A program made the position numbers and the translations under genes. The notes under the pieces were generated by a model, which had not been told where the DNA came from, did no database searches, and saw only the letters and a program-made list of their open reading frames with translations. A stretch of DNA of 64,000 nt, from assembly GCF_017654505.1 (NCBI RefSeq), contig NC_054552.1:28907415-28971414 (forward strand), read 5' to 3'. Origin of the DNA: Polyodon spathula. Lineage: Eukaryota > Chordata > Actinopteri > Acipenseriformes > Polyodontidae. This document shows positions 55,508 to 64,000 of this stretch, piece by piece; within the stretch, counting starts at the first letter, position 1, and each line of letters begins with the position of its first letter.

Positions 55508-58500
55508 TAAAAATGCTTTACGTAAGACTTTCTGAAAGACTTTAAATTTAGTTGAGGGTGATCAGTAACTCAACAGCTGACTACTAATGCTGTAAAATGT
55601 TACCTGGAAGAATAGTTGGAGGAGTTTGTCTGAGGCTGGACTGGTTTGGCAGGATCAGGGAAGCGATTCGCAGGCGGAGCTGGCTGAGGGGCTGGTTTGC
55701 TATCAAAGCTTCTGCGATCAAAGTACGAGAGCTGCTTCCGATAATATTCCTCATCCTCTTCGGGATCATAGTGGTTTGAGCGGACTATATCCTCAGGGGG
55801 TTTGGTTTGAGGTTTTTGAGGTTCAGGAGCCCTGCAGGTGAAAAATAAAATAAAATAAAAATAAAAACACAGAACACCCCCCCCCCCCCCCCCCCCCCCC
55901 CCCATATGAAAGCATGTGGTCACATCTAGAAGGATATGTTTTCTCATACAGACAGTAGGGGGCATATGTAGACTTCCAAGTTCTAACAGCAGTATACTGT
56001 AGGAATGAATTCTAATTAGCTTCCTGTGCCACAGATGAAACGAGAAAAAAAAAATCAAAGCATTCCTCCTACCTGTATGTAGGCTTTTCCTGGTCTAGAC
56101 GACTCAGAGAGTTGGCCTTGGGAACAGCAGTTGGTCCGGTAACGGGCTTGGGGGCTACTTCTGCAGACTGCCGACAAAACATTCCACACATAATTATTAC
56201 TAAACCAGATTCACTTTTCATTATGGATACTTTTGCATTTAAAAAAGTTTAATTAAGTAAATGAATCCATTACAGTTACAACCAACAAATAATAAAACAG
56301 GATAGATAATTCATATTCGGAATTAAATATTATTTCCAAAAAAAAAAAAAAAAGTCCTTGGAAGTAAAAGGACTACTTGGAAATTACATTTTTGAATCTG
56401 GCTTGTGAATTATACAACATGTTATGTCATACAGCCTCTGGAACCATCCTTTCTAGTACTCACCCGGACAACAGCAGGGTCACTAGACTCCTTGGCCCTG
56501 TCCACCGACACTGATCTCTTGTTCTCAAACATCTTCACTCTGGTGAGCACTGACTGTCGCTTCATTGCAGGATCCTCTTCCGGCTCCGTCACTGTGGTTG
56601 GGGGCAGTGGTTTGGTGAAGGCAATTGGTGGTTCTGATTTAGCTTGCGGCTGTGGAGGTGGTGGCAGAGCAGCATCTGCATTAAGCGGGGGCTCGTACTG
56701 TCCTGGTTTGTACCCCCTTTGAGGGCCTTGTGTATAGGTCCTTACTGGAGGGTCATAGTATGGATTGGGTTCAGGGGACCTGGAAACAGGGGGGGGAAAG
56801 GCATGTGGTTCGGGTTCATAACGAGGCTGTGCTTCATACCCGACAGGGGGCTGTTCTTCATAGCGGGGCTGTTCTTCATAACGGGGCTGTTCTTCATAAC
56901 GGGGCTGTACTGGTTTGCCGTAGCTCTTCGCTGGCTGTTCATAGCGGGGTCTGTTGTCGTATCCCAGAGGGGGCGGCTCTTCGTAGCGGGTCTGTGGCAG
57001 TGTGTATTCAAGCTCTGCGCTTTCTTCATAGTGTAGCCTTGGATCATAATCCTGGGGATGCTGGTTCTCAAAAGGAGGTCGGGCCGAGTAGGTCTGGGAG
57101 TGGTTTTCATCATAGTGTGACCACTGGTCATCGTAGGGGGGCACACGGTTCTCGTATTGCAGGTGCGAGTCATAGCTGCGAGATTTCTGTTCCATAAAGT
57201 TACCAGCAGACTCATATCTATATGGTGGCTGGTCATAATCTCTATATGGCTGTTCATCCTGGTACTGAGGCTGTGGTGCATAGCTTGGAGGTGGCTCTTG
57301 TTCATATCTATTCACTGGGTGAGCCACAACTGGCTGTTTTATACCATGGTTCTGTCTTGGACGCTCATCCACACCATAAGGATCTTTCTTGTACATCGGC
57401 TGTAAAAAATAAAAAAAATACATAAAATAACTGAAATGATCAAGTCATTTTACAGTATTCCAAAGAAAAGTATGAACACAAGAGAAAAATCCAACACTCA
57501 AGAAAAATGTAGCACAAAAAGCTGTTCTACACAAACTGAAAGACACACCAAGTTAAAGCACTGATCTTATTGGCAATTTGAAACAGCGAGCAGCAACTTC
57601 AACGATAATTTAATCTTAGTCACTTTGACCTTGAGACTTTGCTAACCCTTTTAAAACTCAGGATTATCAAATGTCTTGCTTTGAATTCTAACCATTTAAA
57701 AAATAAATGAATAAATAAAAAAATATGTTAGGACATTTTTTTTTTTTTGTCCCTACCATGGAAAATCCTAATACGTTCTATCAAGCTGCAGTCACTTGTA
57801 AGTTAAAAAGCTTCACCTCAAGTTTTACCCAGATAATTGATTTTGTATGACTTCTCGTTGTTGTGCAAGTAATACAAACACAAAAACTTACCTCTTCAGA
57901 CAGAGTAAAAGTAGTGGGGACTTGTACAAAACTGGGGATTCAGACACTATTTTTACACCCCCCACCCCCAACCCCACCCCCTGTTGAAAATATGTTTTCT
58001 AGAAAAAGGCAAAAAATATATATTATTTGCTAATCCTGTACTGGATGCTACTAAATGTGTTTTTTTAAGCTCACTGCCTTAAAAGCCATGCAAAAGTAAA
58101 AAGTGCTATGAAAAAGCTCTGAGAAATACAATTAAAAACAAACCTTTTTTGAAAAAAATATAATTTATGGAATAGAAGGAAAAGTTCAATATTTCATGCA
58201 AGTCAAAATGTGTAAGAAGTGAAAGCCTGGTGAGAGGCAGCAGTTGTGGAGAGATGTTTCAGGACTAGTACCTTTGGTGGCTCTGCAAGAGGTGATCTGG
58301 ATTGTTCAGGATCATTTAGCATTGACCGGGCTAGTTCATGGGTGGGCTTCCTAAGAAAGCCAGCCTGGGGACTGTAGGTGCTTTGAGGGGCTGGAGCACG
58401 CTCCTCGTGAGTCATACCAGCTACATATACAGTGTTGTCAACAGCAGAGGGCGCTGACACAACAGCAATAGGCTCAGGTTGATGGGGAAGGTTAGGGATT

Positions 58501-60653
58501 TCAGGAACAGCCTCAGCTTTCTGGGAAGTAGTGTTTAAAAACATTAAACAAATGTAATTCTCTTTTTAATATGTTAATTTTAATTGTCAAACAATACCAA
58601 GAACTTGTTTAACAGTTCCTTCATTGTTATTTCAAAAAATATACATCACACACAATACATCAAGACACAGCTTACCAGAACAGTTAATATAGCCTAATAC
58701 ATTTTAAATAGTTTTATAAAAGTATAACACTTTGGTTTAAAACAATTATATCTAAGAGCTATAAGAATTCAAACAGCAAAGTGAATCATGTACTATTAAA
58801 GTTTTACCTGCTGAAGTGTTGGTATTTTGAACCCAGTTGAGTCTGTTCTGGGGAGGGAATCGGGCTGAACCGGGGGCTGGTAGGGTGGGTAAGCCTGGGC
58901 ATCTTGGATTACTGGTGGATCTTCACGGACAGGCTCAGAGGACCTTGTAATGGCAGATTCTGGAAGTGGACCAACTTCATCATTAAGAGTTTCATCGAGT
59001 TCCTGGTCAGTGTAGGCACCCCCTTCAGTGTCTGTGTCTTCATAGTCGGATGTGTGTCTACTGTCAGTGCTGTACATGGAGTATTCACTCCCTGGAGCAG
59101 AAAGGTAGGACAGCCGGTCATCATGTAGATCAAGATCATCTTCTGGTGCTCCGTCCGCCTGATAAAGAATAGTCTAATTAAAAATCAATACCATGGCATT
59201 TAACCACCACACTGCCAAGCTGCTATCATCTTGAGGAAAACACACCACCCATGACTCAGAACTTCTTGTCTTCTTAAAGGATTAAAAATGATAAGCCCAA
59301 TATTTGTGGGTGAAAATTGCTGCTGGTAAATGATGCCATCACTGAAAAAGTACCTACAACTGTCCAGTAGAGGAACTGTTCAGTAAGGCAAGGTATTTTT
59401 ATTTAGCCAAAAAAAAAAAAAAACATATGAATTAGGGTCCTCACCCTGCCTTCAGAGACCCAAACTAGTTGGTTCTGCTGCTGCTGAGCTGTCTCCTTCA
59501 GTGCTCCATACCATCCATCATTCATAGAATTCATATTGATGATGGCTGAAATAAAGACGACCCATGTAACAAAAGCTACTATCAAAACGACAACACAGTA
59601 CATGCATCTGGAAATCTAAATGTGTTCTAGTTCTTCAGTAACAATGATTCCACTGCTAGGTAACAAATCTAATCACTGGGCATATTTCAGGATTTGGTAA
59701 TGAGAAACCCAATCCATGCATCCTCAACATGTCAAATACCACTTGCCCTTCCTAATATTTTGGCAGTAGCCAGATCAGATCAGATCAAAGGAGTTATTTT
59801 GTGAGACGTTGGCCAAACCACTTTGAGGGCTTGACTTGCACTAGAAGAGAATGTTAAACACAGCCATTTGCGTATCTTAATAGCCTATATCCCTGCAGGT
59901 GTAAAGCGTCAGTAAAAAACAAACTTTCAACAACAGCTGAACCGATAAGGCTGTCCTAAAAAAAACACTAGTCATTTCAGCTAACGTCACATGAAAGTTG
60001 AGAATCCGGAGTCCTGGAAGAAGGAAGAGCTTTGTGCCCCTGGAAGTCATGAATAATTAGGAACATGCTACATTTCACACTGACATCTGCACGCTGGGAA
60101 ATGGTTTAGCAGTTTAAAAGAGACATGTCATTAAAAACTGCAGGAAATAATCTTTGCAAATCATTTATCACATGCTCCATTTCTTTGTTCATCCCCTTCT
60201 GTAATGTCACGTTCACTCAGACTGCACTATTTAAAACACATGTACAACCTACTTACACGTAAACAGATGATGGTTGTTTTTTCTTAGCTTAAGGGCTCGC
60301 TCATACAGCTTCCTGGCACTTTTCCTTGACTCTGGGCACAGCCTTGTCCTCATGTTTTTCACACCCTGCTTGCTATCTGGGTTCAAAAACACTACGATTG
60401 GATACCACTGCGCATAATTCAACCGGTCCACTGCATTCGGGGTAATGTCCAAAACAGCGTGTTTATCCTAAAAAAATACAACAACTCAGTTTGAACTGCT
60501 TAAAACACACTTCAATAACTGCAATTGTACAGCTACAACCAACACATCTAAATACTTACTCTGTCAATGATCTGTTTGATTGTATGAAGGCGAATAATCC
60601 CAGAGTTGCGCTGGTCAGTCCCTGCATCTCTTGGCTCACTCCCTGAAATAATT

Positions 60654-60691
<38 letters not shown>

Positions 60692-63600
60692 ATCTCTCTC
60701 ACACACACTTAATCAAACTCCCCTTTTAAATAATTTAATGTTTAAACAAAAGTAATATTATACACAAATCTTTTACTGCAAGTGTGAGTATATAAATTAA
60801 TGGTTTACCAACACAGTTGACAAATGGTCAAAGTACCTTCTGATAAATCATATTTTAGGTTTACTATCACCATTCATCTAAAATGACGCAGTCGGTGTTA
60901 TTTTGACTTGTGGCCAGAACTATTTTTAATGGTCTGACTGTCAACTGTTAGAAAAACAATCAATCAATTTCCTGATTAGCCAATAATGACTCTTGGGGAC
61001 ACAATCTAAATTACTCACCAGAAATATATTATTATTTCGGCTGTTCTGCTTTCTAAAGTCTGTCATAAAAAAACACCTTTGCATTCCAATACAAAAAATG
61101 TACACAGATAAGAGACCAGAAACTGATAAAGATAACAAACCAGTGAAAAGTCATAAAACAATAAACTGTTCCAACTAAACAAATACAAACTTGACAACTT
61201 TATTTTGTGCAGTATTATGACAAAAAGATATGTGCCTTTATATATTTTAATATATTGTATGCACTCTTGCACTTACCTCAGGAAGGAAATGCAGCCCCTT
61301 TAAAACGTAATGAATGTACTCACTTGCCAACTCAAACAAATCAGGCTCTTCTCTTCCCAGCTTTTCACGAGCCACATCAGCAATGGGGCCAAAGACAACC
61401 ACAGGTCGGAGAAAACCAGCTGTAGACCACATTGGAGAGCTCAATGAGTTTCCACTTAAAACAGGTAATCCTGTTTTTGTTGATTTGTTTTAAATACAGG
61501 TTATTGAACTTTAACACAGCAGTTCTGACCCTTTACCTTCTCTGAGCACAACTCTTTCATAAGCTGGGTACTTGGATTGAACAGGCTGGGCTGTGAGATC
61601 CTCTCTGCTTTTCCTAAGGTTCCTCTTGGAGCTGCGAAGGCCACGGAATCGCCAGAAATCTGCACGGTCACCTCCCGCGGTTTTGGGAAGAGTGTACTGG
61701 ACACTGGATAACTGTTCGGCTCTAAAATACATACATATATATTTTAGACAAACATGTTTACCAGATCTTAGAACATTGTTATGTTTTATTGATTACATTG
61801 TTACTTTCTGCACAATTTGATGAGCAGTTGTGTGCAGAGCCTTTTCTGACAGATGCAGCCTTTTAACTCATCTGGTTTAAGATGAACAGCACATATTTCC
61901 TCCCTAAATTATCTAGCAAGTCAAGTATACATGTTCTAATGCAAAAAAATAAATAAATAAAACAGGTGACAAATCAAGAAAAAAGGCCAACACATACCTA
62001 GGTATTCTGTTAAAGGGCATTTTTTAGACAAAACACCGTAAACAATTGTTTCTATAGTCATCTAGTTTTTAAGCTGCACTTGTGTTCTATCTGAATAAAT
62101 TAATATAATAAGAAAGGAAACCAGAAGAGTATTTGTACCTGTTTTTGTTAGGAATGATGCCTCTTTCTACCTCTTTATGATTTTTGCCAATGCGAATTGC
62201 CAGCCATGAGCCTAGCTTCCCATTATACAGAGTGTCCACAACACGGAACACTTCTCCCTTGTTGAAACTCAGTCCGTAAGGGGATTCCTTTTCATACTCA
62301 AAGTGGGTTCTGATGTAGAAGGAATCCCCAACATCTGACTCCACTATCCGGCGATACACTGCAATTTACAAGGCACAAGATTCCAAATCTTTAGCATGAT
62401 TATAAAACTTTACAAAAAGTGAACTCCACAAAAACTAAACAACCCACATTTAATCTAAATTCTAAATAACTATTGAATTTCAGGGAGTTTCTTCCTCAGA
62501 ACACTGGGGATAAGTAACAACAACCTTCATTCTTACTTACCATCTTTTTTTTTCTGAGCCAAAATGGTGACCTCTTCACCTCTGGGAAGATCAAGCAGGA
62601 ACAGAACTGCCTCTTCACGAATTATATTTGCAAAGTCAACATTATTTACCTTAAAAATAAATAAATAAATAAACAAACAATTAAACAAAGAAAGTTCGAA
62701 GTGCATGATGTTCCTCACTGGGGTTTGCTCATTGTTTCTTATTTCCTAAACCAAATAAGATGTTAATTTTTACTTTGTTGGCAGCAATCTATAGGATAAA
62801 AGCAAAGGTTTTTACAAACGTTTTTTCTACAGGAGGTCTGTGGTTTTAAATTCGAAAATAACGAGGACGTGTTCAAGCAGTTTTGGCCGATTGCCAATAA
62901 AATACTGAGTACTATAAATACAAATCCTGGAAGCAAAATCCTGTATTCAAAAGGACTTTTGTAACTTTGCTTTCAACACACACCCACAGATAAAGTATTA
63001 ATAGTGGAATTGTTTTTTTGTTTTTTTTTCTTTTCAACACTATTGTTACAATGAAATTAAGTAAAATGTTAGAAGTGTTGCGTCTGGGTGAAGAATTGCT
63101 AACCTATTAGTTTAAAAAGCAGGGGAGCCAATTACTTATAACCTCCTTCCACATTGTTTATGTTAGAAAATGTAATGTAAAATGAGGTTCTAAAATATAC
63201 ACCAAGTATTGTGCCAGACTGAGATAAACTATGAAAACAGCATATTTTGTTAATAGTCTAGGAATAGGATTTCAGCAGATCTGTTTGTTTGTTTTAGAGA
63301 ACAGACTCCACCAGATTAAAACCAGTACAGCATTATTTACCCTGAGAATCTGATCTCCCTCTTCTAGGCCTTCTTTCGCAGCAGGGCTGTCCTCCAAAAC
63401 CCCTGCTACGAATATCCCAACATCATTCCCACCAGCGAGGCGCAAACCCACACTCTCACCCTTCTTAAACTTCACCAGCTTCATGCTTGACCTAAAACAA
63501 AAAGCCAAGTGGAATCCCACACTGAACTTCCAATACAGTAAAAGCAGGCTAGAGGTCAGGATAAATCAGGATTAATGCAATTAATATTGTATAGAATGGT

Positions 63601-63954
63601 TTCTTTAGATCAGACAGTTTTAAAGACAATAAGGCATCTGGAGGCTATTAAAGTTCATGGTGCTTCCATGGCTATACTTTTGAATTATTATGGCAGCATT
63701 AGTGACTTAATCCAGACCTGGGGGATATTATACTGCTTACAAGCACTTAGTAAATGTTATTAAAGTATGATTAGTTGAGAAGAAATACAGCTACATAGGG
63801 TCGACAAGCACAACTTTTTTTTTTGAGAATTGTAACCCTTTTTCTGACCTGAGCATGCCCTCATCATGAGCTGCACTGGGAATGGAAGCGTCAGAAGGGC
63901 TTACTGGAAGGTCCACATCTGGCTGACCAGGCTGGGCATACACAGGCTTAGGCT
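49381..63954 (-). CDS. TJP1: TJP1 (ZO-1 tight junction protein), 3' part of gene, 20 exons
   Basis: ZO-1 is a cytoplasmic MAGUK scaffold that links claudins, occludin and JAM to actin at tight junctions. Twenty exons join in frame with GT-AG sites: 63849-63954, 63341-63491, 62541-62649, 62139-62358, 61537-61721, 61324-61419, 60560-60642, 60257-60467, 59445-59545, 58808-59158, 58272-58520, 56464-57399, 56073-56167, 55604-55831, 54282-54332, 53296-53465, 52285-52768, 51143-51357, 50859-51002 and 49381-49475. They sum to 4280 nt, that is 2 nt of a split codon plus 1425 codons and TGA. Domain order is PDZ3, SH3, GUK, acidic region, alpha, actin-binding region, ZU5. The ZU5 domain separates ZO-1 from ZO-2 and ZO-3. 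PDZ1 and PDZ2 lie beyond the window. Human ZO-1 is 1748 residues, which fits. Junctions are inferred from phase and consensus, not from RNA. Confidence 0.97.
50859..51002 (-). CDS. TJP1: TJP1 exon: ZU5 domain, second part
   Basis: It encodes [20 protein letters not shown], then [20 protein letters not shown] and LKSSDDSSG. The human order is the same. It is preceded by a T/A-rich acceptor (CTAG) and ends G|GTATGC. Confidence 0.97.
51143..51357 (-). CDS. TJP1: TJP1 exon: ZU5 domain, first part
   Basis: It encodes [20 protein letters not shown], then [20 protein letters not shown] and ending [11 protein letters not shown]5 is specific to ZO-1 among the ZO proteins and binds partners such as GRINL1A and MRCK-beta. 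The donor is G|GTCAGG. Confidence 0.97.
52026..52182. repeat. compound (GT)n(TA)n(CA)n microsatellite
   Basis: It lies in the TJP1 intron between the pre-ZU5 exon and the first ZU5 exon, starts about 100 nt after the donor in transcript order, and carries TACA units. Confidence 0.93.
52285..52768 (-). CDS. TJP1: TJP1 exon: pre-ZU5 tail
   Basis: This 484-nt exon starts [11 protein letters not shown] and has [45 protein letters not shown] and [14 protein letters not shown], ending MPKAIPV plus AG. The [20 protein letters not shown] block is nearly identical across vertebrates. The donor is AAG|GTAAGA. Confidence 0.95.
53296..53465 (-). CDS. TJP1: TJP1 exon: Pro-rich tail segment
   Basis: It encodes [20 protein letters not shown], then [19 protein letters not shown] and [12 protein letters not shown]. 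It aligns with human GKPPEADG, EKRYEP and TPPPPPLPSQYAQPSQP. It starts after ACAG and ends G|GTAGGC. Confidence 0.92.
54282..54332 (-). CDS. TJP1: TJP1 candidate 51-nt microexon
   Basis: This short segment is flanked by TTAG and G|GTAAGA. It enters with 1 nt, leaves with 2 nt and is open, reading [16 protein letters not shown]. Both neighbouring exons have matching phase, so inclusion gives [23 protein letters not shown] and skipping gives R-GKPAE, also in frame. Human ZO-1 runs directly from YSSK to GKPPE at this point. It is probably an optional exon. The call rests on splice sites and phase only. Confidence 0.6.
55459..55501. repeat. (TA)n microsatellite in TJP1 intron
   Basis: About 42 bp of AT alternation, about 100 nt downstream of the donor of the exon at 55604-55831 in transcript order. 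Confidence 0.93.
55604..55831 (-). CDS. TJP1: TJP1 exon: actin-binding region core
   Basis: It encodes [20 protein letters not shown], then [20 protein letters not shown], then a Pro-rich end TNSSNYSS. This is the most conserved part of the ZO-1 tail and lies in the F-actin binding region. The upstream 241-nt intron holds a G27 tract in the transcript 46-72 nt before the acceptor. Confidence 0.95.
55877..55903. repeat. C27 homopolymer (G27 in TJP1 transcript)
   Basis: 27 consecutive C on the plus strand in a 241-nt intron. In the transcript it lies 46-72 nt upstream of the acceptor of the actin-binding exon. The exact length may be an assembly estimate. Confidence 0.85.
56073..56167 (-). CDS. 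TJP1: TJP1 small exon in tail
   Basis: It starts in phase 0 with [20 protein letters not shown] and ends QEKPTY plus AG. The acceptor is CGGCAG and the donor AG|GTAGGA. Sequence conservation is lower than in the neighbouring exons, but frame and signals fit. Confidence 0.88.
56464..57399 (-). CDS. TJP1: TJP1 large exon: Pro/Tyr-rich tail, actin-binding region start
   Basis: This 936-nt phase 0-0 exon encodes 312 residues. It starts [19 protein letters not shown], is full of Tyr, Pro, Gln and Glu, has three tandem RYEEQP units, and ends with [20 protein letters not shown] and AVVR. The VKMFENKRS motif is highly conserved in ZO-1. The tail leads into the actin-binding region. No folded domain is seen. 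Confidence 0.95.
57958..57981 (-). other. intronic G-quadruplex-type tract in TJP1
   Basis: On the transcribed-sense (minus) strand, G-runs of 5, 4, 5 and 6 with loops of 1, 2 and 1 nt. It lies in the 872-nt intron about 290 nt downstream of the alpha exon. Confidence 0.85.
58272..58520 (-). CDS. TJP1: TJP1 alpha-domain exon (probable cassette exon)
   Basis: This 249-nt phase 0-0 exon encodes 83 residues starting KAEAVPEIP, containing STYSPQAG and ending AEPPK. It occupies the position of the human 80-residue alpha segment, which also starts KAEA and contains SYSPQA. That segment is skipped in the ZO-1 alpha-minus isoform. Skipping here joins LQQ to PMYKK in frame. That this exon is alternative in this species is inferred. 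Confidence 0.9.
58808..59158 (-). CDS. TJP1: TJP1 exon: U6 and acidic region
   Basis: This 351-nt phase 0-0 exon encodes [20 protein letters not shown], then a Ser/Thr/Asp/Glu-rich stretch ([20 protein letters not shown]) and a Pro-rich end finishing LQQ. In ZO-1 the U6 and acidic segments regulate where the SH3-GUK module acts. It directly precedes the alpha exon. Confidence 0.95.
59445..59545 (-). CDS. TJP1: TJP1 exon: GUK domain end
   Basis: It encodes [20 protein letters not shown] and [13 protein letters not shown], the C-terminal helix and strand of GUK. It ends in phase 0 at AGG|GTGAGG. A run of A follows in the intron. Confidence 0.95.
60257..60467 (-). CDS. TJP1: TJP1 exon: GUK domain, third part
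   Basis: It encodes [20 protein letters not shown], then [13 protein letters not shown] and [18 protein letters not shown], ending HHLFT. This part of the GUK fold contacts occludin. The donor chosen is T|GTAAGT. The alternative GT three bases earlier (AC|GTGTAA) breaks the frame. Confidence 0.95.
60560..60642 (-). CDS. TJP1: TJP1 exon: GUK domain, second part
   Basis: This short 83-nt exon encodes [20 protein letters not shown] and IKQIIDR. Its acceptor follows a poly-U tract of 32 nt in the transcript (60658-60689). The donor is AGA|GTAAGT in phase 0. The next intron is only 92 nt. Confidence 0.94.
60658..60689. repeat. poly(A) run at GUK-exon acceptor (poly-U in transcript)
   Basis: 32 consecutive A. 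In the TJP1 transcript this is a U32 tract that ends 15 nt before the acceptor of the exon at 60560-60642, so it acts as its polypyrimidine tract. Confidence 0.85.
61324..61419 (-). CDS. TJP1: TJP1 exon: GUK domain start
   Basis: It encodes [20 protein letters not shown] to DLFELA. The position of the guanylate-kinase P-loop reads GPIADVA and lacks the Gly-Lys needed to bind ATP, as usual for catalytically dead MAGUK GUK domains. The donor is A|GTGAGT. Confidence 0.94.
61537..61721 (-). CDS. TJP1: TJP1 exon: SH3-GUK hinge (U5 region)
   Basis: It encodes [20 protein letters not shown], a very basic stretch around [19 protein letters not shown], and [10 protein letters not shown]. This is the hinge between SH3 and GUK (U5), a region involved in occludin and calmodulin interactions in the family. 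It ends in phase 1 at G|GTAAAG. Confidence 0.95.
62139..62358 (-). CDS. TJP1: TJP1 exon: SH3 domain
   Basis: It encodes [20 protein letters not shown] and the rest of the SH3 fold through GSWLAIRIG and RGIIPNKNR. The SH3 domain of MAGUKs works as a unit with GUK and also binds ZONAB-type partners. The acceptor is GCAG and the donor AG|GTACAA, with both phases continuous with the neighbouring exons. Confidence 0.95.
62541..62649 (-). CDS. TJP1: TJP1 exon: PDZ3, second part
   Basis: It starts in phase 0 with [20 protein letters not shown] and runs to LAQKKKD, the C-terminal strands and helix of PDZ3. The donor is G|GTAAGT. The downstream intron is only 182 nt. Confidence 0.95.
63341..63491 (-). 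CDS. TJP1: TJP1 exon: PDZ3, first part
   Basis: This exon encodes [20 protein letters not shown], followed by a segment ending GDQILR. It is the first half of PDZ3, and GLRL forms the carboxylate-binding loop. PDZ3 binds JAM-A and packs against SH3-GUK. The exon ends in phase 0 at AGG|GTAAAT. The first 10 intron bases repeat the first 10 bases of the next exon (see findings). Confidence 0.95.
63849..63954 (-). CDS. TJP1: TJP1 exon: linker before PDZ3
   Basis: This is the first TJP1 exon visible in the window. It begins with 2 nt of a split Glu codon after a C-rich polypyrimidine tract and CAG. It reads [20 protein letters not shown] and onward to GML, then ends AG|GTCAG. It is the linker between PDZ2 and PDZ3 and closely matches vertebrate ZO-1. 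Bases 63955-64000 are intron. Confidence 0.93.
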
Positions 63955-64000
63955 CTGGAGGGGAAAAAAAGTGAAAAGCATGAGAAAAAAAAATACCAAA

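Noticed and set aside
56644..57197. Plus-strand frames of 130-155 codons
   Set aside because: Antisense shadows of the large TJP1 tail exon.
60254..60262. Alternative donor AC|GTGTAA at the GUK exon
   Set aside because: It breaks the reading frame into the next exon. T|GTAAGT keeps frame and is the stronger donor.

Overview
The window is animal nuclear DNA, AT-rich and intron-rich, and most likely from a ray-finned fish. The protein sequences are close to the mammalian ones, and the repeats (a tRNA-type SINE with an AAT tail, foldback MITEs, long TA arrays) fit a slowly evolving non-teleost lineage such as a sturgeon or paddlefish. The species is an inference from style, not proven. All recognised genes lie on the minus strand.

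The right quarter (49381-63954) is the 3' two thirds of TJP1, which encodes the tight-junction scaffold ZO-1. I could place twenty coding exons. Every junction is GT-AG, and the phases join into one open frame of 1425 residues plus stop. In transcription order they encode the linker before PDZ3, PDZ3, SH3, the inactive guanylate-kinase domain, the acidic region, the alternatively spliced alpha segment, a long Pro/Tyr-rich actin-binding tail and the C-terminal ZU5 domain. The 5' part (PDZ1, PDZ2) lies beyond base 64000. A 3' UTR of roughly 1.6 kb follows, to about 47750.

After an apparently empty intergenic stretch (about 44.5-47.7 kb) comes the first coding exon of ENTREP2 (FAM189A1), at 43451-43675. 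It has a GC-richer leader and probable promoter up to about 44.45 kb. TJP1 and ENTREP2 are also neighbours in this orientation in human (15q13). No further ENTREP2 exon is visible, so bases 1-43450 are read as its very long first intron.

That intron carries the accessory material. A complete, young, non-autonomous LTR retrotransposon lies at 7029-9782, with a 5-bp target duplication, a tRNA-Leu-type primer binding site, a zinc-knuckle ORF and large 36-bp and 33-bp coding minisatellites. Two foldback MITEs lie at 13246-13419 and 36891-37044, and a SINE at 40210-40527. A minisatellite, stem-loop and interstitial telomere repeat cluster lies at 19127-19327, and a 38-bp minisatellite at 26341-26641. 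There are many microsatellites.

The most interesting observations are the zinc-knuckle LTR element, a 51-nt in-frame microexon in TJP1 that human ZO-1 lacks at that position, and a G-quadruplex-type intronic tract downstream of the alternative alpha exon.
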